Both the position numbers and the translations under genes were made by a program. This document shows, piece after piece, positions 23,726 through 33,950 of a stretch of 64,000 nucleotides of DNA; the stretch's first letter is position 1, and every line of letters starts with the position of its first letter. The notes below the pieces were generated by a model. It searched no databases and was not told where the DNA came from. It was given only the letters and a program-made list of their open reading frames with translations. Source of the DNA: Physcia stellaris (Eukaryota; Ascomycota; Lecanoromycetes; Caliciales; Physciaceae); contig JABSSW010000066.1 of assembly GCA_018902385.1 (NCBI GenBank), positions 1 to 64,000 of the forward strand, written 5' to 3'.

Positions 23726-26700
23726 ATGAAGGTCGTTGAGATTGTCATTGACGGCTTCAAGTCCTATGCTGTTCGTACCGTGATCAGTGGCTGGGATGAA
23801 AGTTTCAATTCAATTACTGGCCTCAATGGTAGTGGAAAGTCCAATATTCTAGACGCGATATGCTTCGTCTTAGGAATAACGAGCATGACAACAGTCCGCG
23901 CGCAGAATATCCAGGTAAAGTTGTTTAGGTTTGAGTGGTATAGTGTAGCAGCGAAGAACTGATTACGACCAGGACCTAATCTACAAACGTGGACAAGCAG
24001 GCGTCACCAAAGCTAGTGTGACCATTGTTTTTGATAATCGTGATAAGAAAAAGTCCCCCATAGGTTTCGAGGAATATGCCCAAATATCTGTCACAAGACA
24101 GATTGTACTCGGTGGCACCAGCAAATACCTTATCAATGGCCACCGCGCACAGCAACAGACGGTACAGAACCTCTTCCAGTCTGTTCAGCTCAATATCAAC
24201 AACCCCAATTTCCTCATCATGCAAGGGCGAATAACCAAGGTTTTGAATATGAAATCAGTCGAGATACTAGCCATGATCGAGGAGGCTGCTGGGACGAGGA
24301 TGTTCGAAGACAGAAGGGACAAAGCATTCAAGACCATGGCCAAGAAGGAGATGAAAGTGCAAGAGATTACGGAGCTACTGAAGGAAGAAATAGAACCCAA
24401 ATTGGAGAAGTTGAGGACCGAGAAAAGAGCATTCTTGGATTTTCAGCAAACGCAAAGTGACGTTGAGCGATTGACAAGGTTGGTAGTGGCGCATGACTAC
24501 GTGAAAAATAAGGAGAAGGTGAAGCAGTCCTCAAGCGACCTGGAAGCGAAAAAGCGTAAAGCCTCAGATTTAGAGCAGTCAGGAAACAGATTGAAGCTTG
24601 AAATCTCACGCCTGGAAGAAGATGTCCAAAAAGTCAAAGCAGCCAGGGAAAAGGAGTTGCGGAAAGGGGGCAAGTTCCAAGCGCTCGAAGAAGAAGTCAA
24701 AGCAGTCTCACACGAGAGTATTCGCCTAGCCACAGTCATGGACTTGAAGCGCTCCGGTCTAGTGGACGAACAAGTCGCATGCAAAAACATTCAAAAGGCT
24801 TTCGGGGAGCTTCAAGCTCTGCTTAAGGAGAAGACGAAGGCCTTTGAAAAAGTACAGTCTCAATATGATATTGCGAAAGCCGATCTAGACAAGCAAATCG
24901 CTGAAGTGGAGAAAAAGGAGGAGCTTTTGCAAACTCTCCAGACTGGTGTTGCTTCAAAGGAGGGCCAGGAGAGCGGTTATCAAGGACAGTTGCAAGACGC
25001 GCGAAACCGAGTCAGTACAGCAGCGACGGAGCAGGAGCAAGCAAAGCTTAAAATCAGCCACCTCGAGAAACGAATCAAGGAGGATGAACCTCGGGCGAAG
25101 AAGGCGAAAGAACAGAACTCCAGCCTGCTCAAAGACCTTGAAAGCTTGCGTGCTCAAGCAAACAATCTTCAAGGCCAGCTGAGCAAAGTTGGGTTTGAGC
25201 CTGGACGGGAAGAGAAGATGTACCAGCAGGAGTCCTCGGTGCAGAAGGAGCTCCGAATACTCCGAGAGCAAGCCGACTCCTTGAAGCGGAAGATTTCAAA
25301 TGTCGATTTCGCTTACACAGACCCGTCTCCCAACTTCGATCGAAGGAAGGTTAAGGGCCTAGTAGCACAACTTTTTAGCTTAGATAAAGAAAAGAAAGCG
25401 GCAGGTACAGCTCTGGAGATATGTGCTGGAGGTAGGTTATACAACGTCGTTGTCGACTCTGCGGAGACTGGGACTCGGTTGCTCCAAAACGGTAACCTGC
25501 GTAAGAGAGTAACGATTATTCCGCTCAACAAAATATCTCCCTTTCGTGCCGCTGCAGACAAGGTGAGCACAGCCAAAAATATTGCGCCTGGAAAGGTCGA
25601 TCTTGCCCTTTCATTCATCGGATATGAGGAGGAAGTCTCCAAAGCTATGGATTATGTATTCGGCTCAACGCTGATATGTGAGGACTCGACGACGGCGAAG
25701 CTCGTGACTTTCAACGACGCAGTAAGGCTGAAGAGCGTCACTCTCGAAGGCGACGTGTATGATCCGTCCGGGACTCTCTCAGGAGGAAGCTCACCAAACA
25801 CGAGTGGCGTGCTGGTAACTTTGCAACAACTCAACGAGCTCTCGAGGGAAATAGAAGCCCGCGAGAGTCTGTTGAGCGATCTACAGTCATCAATGGCCCG
25901 CGAAATGAAAAAACTTGACTCTGTGCGGAAAATCAAGCAAGACTTGGATCTCAAAAATCATGAAATCAAACTGACCGAGGAGCAAATCGGAAGCAACTCC
26001 TCTACCTCAGTCAGTCATCTGCCCATGCTCAAAAATTTTTGCTGACTACTTCTAGATCATACAAGCGGTCGAAGAGATGAAAGCTAATATTGAACGACTC
26101 AAGTCCGACACTGCGGATGCTAAAGCTAGGTATACCGAAGCTAGCAAAGACATCAAACGCATAGAGAACGATATGAAGGATTTCAATGACAACAAAGATG
26201 ACAAATTAGCGGAATTACAGTCAAACATGGAAGCGATCAAGAAACGCCAGATTAAGAATGGAGTAGATGTGAAATCTCTCCAGAAGGAGCTGCAAGCCGC
26301 GAGGTTGGAGGCTGAGCAAGCAGGCAGTGACCTGGCTGCTACCCAAGAGCAACTGGCAGAAGCCAGCTCAAACCTGAAAGCCCAAGAGATCGAGCTTGAA
26401 GAGCTGCAGGATGAGCAAGGAAGAGCGAAGTGTGCACACGAAGAAGCCCAAGCTCGGCTCGCTTCTGAACGTGCTAAATTAACAGGCTTTGACGAAGAGC
26501 TCCAGTCTCTTGAAGATGTCATTCGCTCGAAATCTTCCCGTATCACTGAAGAAGGTCTGGAACTGCAGAAGCTTTCTCACGCTATCGAAAAGTCCCAGAA
26601 AGAGCAATTTGGAGCAAAGCAAACACTCGTCCAAATGGAGAAGGAGCACGATTGGATTTCTGAGGAGAAAGAATCCTTTGGCCGTCCTAATACCGCTTAC

Positions 26701-27422
26701 AATTTTCATGGCCAAAACATCACCGAGTCGAAGTCTTCGCTCAAGAACCTAATCGAGCGCTTTCAGGGTATGAAAAAGAAGATCAACCCCAAAGTGATGA
26801 ACATGATTGATAGCGTTGAGAAGAAAGAGGCTTCCTTGAAGAATATGATGAAGACTGTGATTCGAGACAAACGGAAGATTGAAGAGACAATCACAAGCCT
26901 GGATGAGTACAAGAAGGAAGCTTTGCAAAAGACATGGGAGAAGGTCAATGGTGATTTTGGTGCCATCTTCGCCGAGTTGCTACCTGGAAGCTTTGCAAAG
27001 CTTGATCCGCCAGAGGGAAAGACTATTGGGGACGGGCTTGAAGTAAAGGTGTGCCTGGGAAAGGTGTGGAAGCAATCCCTCACTGAACTCTCTGGTGGTC
27101 AACGGTTTGTTATCCTTGCAAATTTTTGGACTTGCGACCTGTGACTGATAAACATAGATCGTTAATCGCTCTTTCCCTCATCCTGGCCTTGCTACAGTTT
27201 AAGCCCGCGCCTATGTACATCCTCGACGAGGTTGATGCCGCACTGGATCTGTCCCATACGCAGAACATCGGGCGATTAATCAAGACCAGATTCAAGGGCA
27301 GCCAATTCATCGTGGTCAGTCTGAAAGACGGCATGTTTCAGAATGCAAACCGCATATTCCGGACACGCTTTCAGGAGGGCACGAGTGTTGTGCAAAGTCT
27401 AACGCCTGCGGACTTGAGATAG
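23726..27422 (+). CDS. SMC2: Condensin subunit SMC2
   Basis: Four exons (23726-23914, 23973-26009, 26056-27104, 27158-27422) encode 1,179 residues, the normal SMC2 length. The N-terminal ATPase half has FKSY and the Walker A motif GLNGSGKSN (about residues 32-40). Long coiled coil follows, then the hinge from about residue 524 ([20 protein letters not shown]), a second coiled coil, the ABC signature LSGGQR (about 1087-1092, its Arg codon split by the last intron) and Walker [12 protein letters not shown] (about 1110-1120). With SMC4 it forms the ATPase core of condensin, which compacts mitotic chromosomes. The second intron uses a GTCAGT donor; it is the one that keeps frame. SMC2 rather than SMC1/3/4 is indicated by [15 protein letters not shown] at the N-terminus and the [14 protein letters not shown] segment. 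Confidence 0.96.
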
Positions 27423-27707
27423 ACCGCGATAAATGCTCGTACTTGAGGTGCTTATCAAGGAGCAAGATGTTTCAGCGGTTGCATGGTGTCTAGGCGTATC
27501 GGTCACGGGCATGACACTACGCTGTTATACAATCAGGGAACTCGTCAATGAACGAGCACGGTGAATGATGTCCAACTGTACAAATCTGTGGGTATTGGCG
27601 CTGCTCGGTACCAAGCTCAAAGACTTAAGGATGGGGTCTGTCCTATAATGTTCGTCGTGTAGGATCACCAATTGCATGGTATTCTTCGTGTCAGGGCGCT
27701 TTGGCCT
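27423..27707. other. Convergent 3' intergenic region (SMC2 / hydrolase)
   Basis: 285 bp between the stop codons of two convergent genes. It should contain both polyadenylation regions; no feature is distinct. Confidence 0.5.
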
Positions 27708-29757
27708 CTATTCCCCTCCTTGCACTTCAAAGTGGTACGCATCTTTGCGATCAAGATAAACAACCTTATCCTCCAGACCAGCCTCCTTGACAGCTTTTTT
27801 GAAATCATCTAGAGACGAAAGGAAGACGTCATAATCACTCTTCAGGTTAGCTAGCATATACGTAGGTGGCAATTGGTTGCGTACTCAAAGTGGATAGGGA
27901 TAGTGACGTCCGGGTTAATCAATTTGATCAGTTGTATTCCCATCTCCGCATCCATGGTCACCATCAACAGTGGCACGTTCGGAGAAGGTATCGTGGTACC
28001 ACCGAGATGAACAAGCATCAGATCAATATCTCGTCCTGAGTAGCGGCGAGGGATCTCAGCTAGTTCAGGCACCATGAGCGTGTCGCCGGAAATATAAATG
28101 CTAGCAAAGCCTTTCAGCAGCCCTTCAGGCACTGTCATGGATCTAGGAAAGCCAGCGTACCGATATCCACATTGAAAGCTATCGTCGCTATCAGAAACTT
28201 TGTATCCAAGTTCAATCATCCAACCGTTTGTTGGGGGGACCTGCAAACCGGTGTTAACAAGCGCTTCTTCTCGCACTTGCTCGTCACCAGGCACTCTCAT
28301 AAGGACCTACGGCGTTGATCAAGTCATTCAAGGTTCCAACCACTCCAGGCGCAACATGCTTCCCGGGCATACCTGTCACCTTGATTGCTGGCCTCTTCTG
28401 CCCTTCAGCTATAATATTGACGAGCATGTCTTGGAAGAAGCCCAGGTCATGGACCGCGGTGAATGCTTCACCATGAATTTTCGAGTCGGCTAGGTGGGAC
28501 TTTGCGTGCGGCGTCGTGATAATGGGTAGGTCGCGGCGGAGGGACGCTTCGACTTCCTATGTGTACAATTGAATCAGTGCCTCCTGGGGTTCATCTGAAG
28601 GATCTGATAAATCCCAGTGAATTGTCCAAAGATTAGACTTGTCTTTGCACACGTAATCCGTGTGTGGAAAAGGTTTTGTCGAGAGGGAAAAAGAGCCCTT
28701 GAGTGGTACATACCTGATCAAAATGATCCCTAGAACAGTCAGACACAGGCATAGGTAAATATATTCGAGGGGTGTTGAGGCTTATACTTAGAGGAAGAGA
28801 AGAATATTGAGAGGGAAAGTGCACAATCAATGAGGAGATCGAAGGGGTTATAGTGCTGAAGTATGTCTTCGAGCCTCGAATCCGCTGACTACTCCGGCTT
28901 CTATGGTAGAGTCGCCAAGATACGTGTTTCAAATGCAAGGACAGGACACTATTACTTGGTGACCACGGTCCGAGCCTGCGAAAATAGGCGAAATGGGGCA
29001 GGTAGCATTGAGGACAAGTAGGAATAATATAACAAACATATCTGGATGGAAAAGAACCAATAGTGAACCTACGCGTGGTAGTGGGAAAGGCATATCCTGT
29101 AGGGGTTTTGGAGTCAGCTTTACTTTACTTGGAAACACGGATTGAACTACAATACATATGTCAGGAGCCAAAAAGTTCGTTGTCGCTTATGAAACACGAC
29201 TTATGTGTAAGACAGAAGAGGAAGAAAAGACTCTGACATGTACATACAGATCTATCCTTGGCAATTCATCAAGGTCGACCGCTGGGTTCGTTTTTCTGGT
29301 GCCAGTAACCTAAGAGCCAATTAGTATTCCCCCCAAGGTGGATGTATACCTGAGAGGGCCTACACCTGGACCTAGATGTACATGCTGTCCTGCTGCTGTC
29401 TGTTAGCAACGATGAATGTCAGTTATAAGGTAGGACTGCACCGTGAAGGAAGTTCTGCTGTCTGTTAGCAACAACGACAGTCAGTATAAGACTGCACTTG
29501 CCGGGTCGGTCATTAGTCTGATTCCCTCCCATTCTCTTCACAAAGAACCAGTCAGATTGTCTGCGGGCACGTCTCGTGGCACTTGAGACGTACAGTATGG
29601 TCGTTGCGGTCCCAATGAACAACAAACTGGCATTCTCGCCGCCAGCATTGCGTGGATGGAGTTTTGTCTCCTTGGCATCTGGAAGCGAGCCTGCAGGTTG
29701 AGAGCGATGGCGGATGGGAGATAGAGCTGTGCCAGGATCGATAGTCAGCTGTTTCAT
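27708..29757 (-). CDS. Metallo-beta-lactamase-fold hydrolase with micro-exons
   Basis: Eleven exons, complement of 27708-27837, 27885-28100, 28161-28240, 28311-28556, 28714-28729, 29073-29096, 29248-29309, 29364-29392, 29442-29454, 29502-29535 and 29594-29757, join in frame to 337 residues. Conserved features in order: LLFIGTATTIL, EWEGIRLMTDP, NFLHAGQHVHLGPGV, the metal site LSHYHADHFD (HxHxDH), ITTPHAKSHL, NGWMIELGY, YISGDTLM, LVHLGG and IPIHFDDYDVF. The layout is of the UlaG/RomA-like branch of the superfamily. Exons of 13, 16, 24, 29 and 34 nt are unusually short; the HxHxDH motif is itself split between the 24- and 16-nt exons by a 343-bp intron. One intron (29455-29501) has a GCAAGT donor. 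Splice sites were chosen by frame and family conservation, so individual junctions could be off by a codon. The substrate is unknown. Confidence 0.82.
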
Positions 29758-30140
29758 TGTTTTTGGGAACCACCTTATAATACTATTGTATAGAGAAGAG
29801 GGAAATGAAAGGGAAGAATTCGAAGCTGCGAGTCAGCGTGGGTGCAAGTGTGGTGGGGGAGGGGGGAAGGACTGGCAGATCTCATAGTGACGCCAGTAGA
29901 GAGGAACAGCAACCAATGAAAGGCACAGCATCCCTCAAGCTTAACAGGACGGAAAGATGAATCCTGCCTACCTAGTACTAGTAGAGAGGTCGCCAGAGGC
30001 TGCCGATGACCAATTCCATGCTACTTCCATATAATTACTATAGTACAGATCCAGGCTTCTCCGCTGTACGAGTACCTGCATGCTCAGCCAGAGAAAGCCC
30101 CCTGAACGGATTACGTATCATCGGCAATGTATGAACCCAG
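29758..30140. other. Intergenic, hydrolase promoter side
   Basis: About 380 bp between the hydrolase start and the kinase-like gene stop, both on the minus strand. It contains a G-rich run near 29856-29870. No gene is seen. Confidence 0.5.
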
Positions 30141-32588
30141 TCAAACGCCCAGTGCCTTGTTCCTATCGTCCACAATGCCGTGACTTTCGTAATCTTCAAT
30201 TCCATCTGCAGCGCCGCGAGAAGTGCCGTTGACCTTCTCGTCAAAATCTTCAAGTAACGCCTCCTGTCCGCCAACGCCTGCTAAATCCATATCGGCAAGT
30301 CCAGAATCAACATGCGCAAACTCGCGACTCATTCTGCCAGCTGCGGTGCGGGGGCGCCCGTCAAGTTCGTCGAAGCGGAGGGAGTCTCGCTGCACCAAGT
30401 ATGGTGTTCCGTCAAAGTCGAAATGATCCCATTGATTGTTCCGGTGCGAAGGCGACACTGGCACAATGTTTGGTTCACTCTCCCCGGCTTGCTCTGAGGT
30501 TGCACTTCTAGCCCGATCGGACAGAGATAGGTGGGAGATGTTAAGAGGCGATGTTCTTCCTCTGCGGCTGACCATATAAGAGCCGGGCCCATCAAACGGC
30601 ATATCAATTGATCTTCGCCGATATGGCTGATCTCTATGTGACACAAATTCGTCTCCGATGCTATCAGCGTCGGACTCCAAGTCATGACCGTTGCGAGCCA
30701 TCGAATTTAGCTCCTGACCACCGGAAATTCCGACAAGTGCAACTTGACCCATAGAAAGCTGCTCGGAGGATTCGGCAAGTTCCGGAAAGTATCCTAGGAG
30801 GCTTCGCGCCGTGAGCCTCTCACGAGGCTGCACGCTTAGACAGCACGCTGTAAGTTCGCAGAAGTACTGCGGCACATTGTCCCTGGCGGACTGCAATTCC
30901 AGCGGCGCCAGCTTACGTTCCGGCTCATCGTCTTCTGTAGCCAGAGCCCACAAAACCATACCGAGCTGGAACAGATCTGACTTCACTCCAATGTACATTG
31001 ATATCCTCTGGCCGCTTTCAATCAATTTCGAGATTTCTGGTGGCTCCCAACCGACCGGACAACCTCGCCGGTTGATGTCGATGATTTTGGCTTCGTCCTT
31101 CTCGTCAATGACAATGTTAGAGAGAGTGAAGTCGCCTTGCACAAAACCAGCTTCGTGGATTTCTGCAAGACCTCGGACAATGTCTTTTGCCCAGCGCTCT
31201 CGTCTTGCCCATGGCAACTTACCCTTGTCGTCGTAGAGAATGTCAACAAGAGCACCTTGTTCAGCATATTCAATCAGTAAGCCTTTGACGAGGGTTTCGT
31301 CTTCATTGACTACTAGGCCTTGAAATCGAATCACACTTTTTGCGTCAGCAAGGTTAGTTAGAGCGTTGATCTCGTACAAGAACTCATCAACACTGTCCGG
31401 TCCAGGAATCTCCTTTTTGATCCATACCTGATCTCTCACTCTGACTTTGTATACAAATCCAGACATATGGGATTCGAAATTGAGCTCGCTTTCTTTGTAG
31501 CGTTGGCAGTCTAAATGTTTCACGGCATAAATTTGAGGGTAAGGTATGATCTCGTTGATATCCTCGGTGACGTGAACGTGCAGCCTATCGTCCCTGGTCT
31601 CGAGTTTGAGATTAGTGACGGTGTCATAGAATTGGATATCCGGTAGAGACATGCGAATAGACTCGTAGATTCGGGAACATTTATCTCGCTGGAAATGTAA
31701 CGCCTGCAAGTCTTTCTCGAGAGATTCTGCCGGGGCATTGCGATAATCGCAGGACACCGTCAATCGCCTCCAGTTATCAGGTGTCTCAGCGTATGTCAGA
31801 AAGAACTTTTCGCGCGGCGAGTGGTCTCGGAAATGCATGCTTAGATTTAGGATCCATCGCTTCTCCAGCTCTTCCTTGAGTTCCTCATCCATGTCATCAT
31901 CAACCGAAGCCTCGGAGGGCGAAGGCTCATCGATTGGGGAATCTAGGTCTGGTGGAGGAGGAGGCGGTGGAGGCGGCGGTGGAGGCGGTAATGGATGCTG
32001 ATGATCTTCTGCGTTGTGAAGTGAGATATCTGGACATGTATCCCGTCTTGTGGTCGCGGAATAGCCATCATCAAATTGTCTGACTTCCGGCGCGGAGAGT
32101 TTGGGTACGCAAGCAGGTGGTGGAGAAGCCGGCCTCGCACTCAGTGCTCTTCGCCGTTCTACTGAGACCGCCCTTCGCTCTGAAATCGATGGTTCTACCG
32201 GTGTCAGCCTTTCTCGTCGCTCGGAGTTCTGCCTTCGAAAGGTTCCTGGTCGTGGCAATCCCGGTACGACTTTGCGCGACAGCCGTCGGCCTAGGAGGCC
32301 AGGCCTGGCTGTTGGAGGGTCTTGCTTGGATTCGGGACTGGAGCACTGCACCTGGCCATCACGGCCAAGCCAATTTTTGAAGCTGAATTTAGGCCACATG
32401 CGAAGCCTTTGCTCGATCCTTTCCGATTCAATTGACAGTGGCGGACTGGGCCCAATTGCAGCAGCAACGGCCATGGTGACGGAGGTCGGGAAGGGTGATT
32501 GCCCATTTAGCACGAAGGCATCCGAGGTGGAAAGATCAATCGGATGGGAAACATGCGGGCAGGATGGAGGACAGATCAGACTTGGCAA
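30141..32588 (-). CDS. Kinase-like protein with altered DFG motif
   Basis: A single-exon ORF of 815 residues. The N-terminal region is low-complexity and Pro/Arg/Ser-rich, including a run of 13 prolines (about residue 200). A protein-kinase-like domain spans roughly residues 370-630: WIKKEI holds the candidate ATP-binding Lys (about 389), GDFTLSN (about 485) matches the catalytic-loop Asp and Asn but lacks the usual His-Arg, and IIDINRRG (about 501) has DIN where kinases have DFG. PPEISKLI and SDLFQLGMVLWAL match the activation-segment end and helix F. The C-terminal 190 residues are Ser/Arg-rich. Metal- and base-binding residues are kept, so weak activity is possible; pseudokinase is the alternative. 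A second start (position 32474, MAVAAAIG) is plausible. I have no specific name for it. Confidence 0.75.
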   Translation of the reverse strand: MPSLICPPSCPHVSHPIDLSTSDAFVLNGQSPFPTSVTMAVAAAIGPSPPLSIESERIEQRLRMWPKFSFKNWLGRDGQVQCSSPESKQDPPTARPGLLGRRLSRKVVPGLPRPGTFRRQNSERRERLTPVEPSISERRAVSVERRRALSARPASPPPACVPKLSAPEVRQFDDGYSATTRRDTCPDISLHNAEDHQHPLPPPPPPPPPPPPPDLDSPIDEPSPSEASVDDDMDEELKEELEKRWILNLSMHFRDHSPREKFFLTYAETPDNWRRLTVSCDYRNAPAESLEKDLQALHFQRDKCSRIYESIRMSLPDIQFYDTVTNLKLETRDDRLHVHVTEDINEIIPYPQIYAVKHLDCQRYKESELNFESHMSGFVYKVRVRDQVWIKKEIPGPDSVDEFLYEINALTNLADAKSVIRFQGLVVNEDETLVKGLLIEYAEQGALVDILYDDKGKLPWARRERWAKDIVRGLAEIHEAGFVQGDFTLSNIVIDEKDEAKIIDINRRGCPVGWEPPEISKLIESGQRISMYIGVKSDLFQLGMVLWALATEDDEPERKLAPLELQSARDNVPQYFCELTACCLSVQPRERLTARSLLGYFPELAESSEQLSMGQVALVGISGGQELNSMARNGHDLESDADSIGDEFVSHRDQPYRRRSIDMPFDGPGSYMVSRRGRTSPLNISHLSLSDRARSATSEQAGESEPNIVPVSPSHRNNQWDHFDFDGTPYLVQRDSLRFDELDGRPRTAAGRMSREFAHVDSGLADMDLAGVGGQEALLEDFDEKVNGTSRGAADGIEDYESHGIVDDRNKALGV

Positions 32589-33941
32589 AGGGCATTGAGC
32601 GGCTTAGTAGTGGATGGGGAAGACAATAAAGGCAAATCTAAATATATGCATTGAAGCAGAAATTCATGTAGTCAAGCGAAAGACTTGCAATTTGAAGCCC
32701 GAATGTTTTAGGGTCTCGATTATGGGGTGCGGGCAGTGCTACCAACGAGGCAAGGTGTTGGAGTTATTCAAGAAGTGAGATGAAAGGAATCGGAATGATT
32801 GGGGGATTGATTTTAGCTGAGTCCTGGCCCTCTTGTGCCTCTAAGGCAATGCAGAGCTACCTGAATCCAGCAGCAGTGGGCGAAGGTTTTAGGGGAGTGA
32901 TGCCGGAGGAGGCTTAAGCGACTTAATAAGCGACCTTTGCTCGATCTCCACCGAGAGGTCATCGAGGCCCGCTTCTACTCGCAAGCAGTACATGATTTAC
33001 GTGTGACGACATGGTGCGCGTCCGAGGATGGCTCCATGCAGCGTCAGTTTGGCCCACCTCAATTGGACAGAGATGATTGCGAGGTTGGGCCTACAGAATA
33101 AGAACGAGCTGTGAGGCTTCCAATCGCCGTTTTCAGCTACACCTGCATCACTAGTCTCTTCCAATACACTTGGTCCTCCATTCGCCATGATTGTTTTGAC
33201 GTGGTGCCACTGACAGCCGCCCACCATGTTTGTTTTGCCTCCAGGGAGGGAATCAACCTTGCACTCCATGTGCCAATTCAATTATCAAAGATACCTGTAC
33301 CCTCAATTGTCAATGGACGGCCCGTCTTTCAGAGCTGCATGAGCCCGTCCTCTAGCAGCTGGACAACCCAAGAGAGAAAGCAAGCCAGATAAGGCATGTT
33401 GGGACATCTTGAGGCTGCAATCACAGAACCGGTCGACATCACTTCAACCATAGCCCAAATCCTTATTTTACTTTTGCATCATCCGGCAGTAACAGCCCTT
33501 TCCTACCGTTACGGATGATGACCTGCCAACCTGCTGCCAACTCCGGATCGCGTGCTGTCACTGAGTAAGCTGACTGCTTGTCCCAGGTGTCGAGACACTT
33601 TCTCCGTCCACCTCGAGAAGAGATCAGTAGAGTAACGAAGTCGAGTACAACTCATAGCAGCAAGGGAAGCATGTAACGGGTATACTACTGGATTCCTCCA
33701 TCGATCATCAAGACCCAAGCCTTAGTCTCTATATACAGGAGAGGAGAGGTGAGATCTCTTTACCAATTACCTTCAATGAGATTTTCGGCTTAGTACCCGA
33801 TGCATATTGTTCGTTCACATCCCAACGCCATCTCATGTGTTGTCTGGGTATCTATCCTGTGCAAGTGCGGCAACGAACTCCCTTGACCATGCTATGTCGA
33901 TTGATAGGTGGACCGAGATGCACTATTCATCCCGAGATGCA
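32589..33941. other. Gene-free interval upstream of the kinase-like gene
   Basis: About 1.35 kb between the kinase-like start and the Lon stop. ORFs here are short and of no recognised family. The kinase-like gene's promoter and Lon's 3' end must lie here. Nothing else is supported. Confidence 0.6.
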
Positions 33942-33950
33942 CTATTCATC
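33913..33950. repeat. 19-bp exact tandem duplication over the Lon stop codon
   Basis: Two perfect copies of ccgagatgcactattcatc lie head to tail at 33913-33931 and 33932-33950. The second copy contains the last codons and stop of Lon (D-E-stop on the minus strand). The first repeats them just downstream. Confidence 0.9.

Noticed and set aside
28929-29171. 80-residue minus-strand ORF as a separate gene
   Set aside because: It contains the 24-nt exon of the hydrolase in a different frame; the rest is intron.
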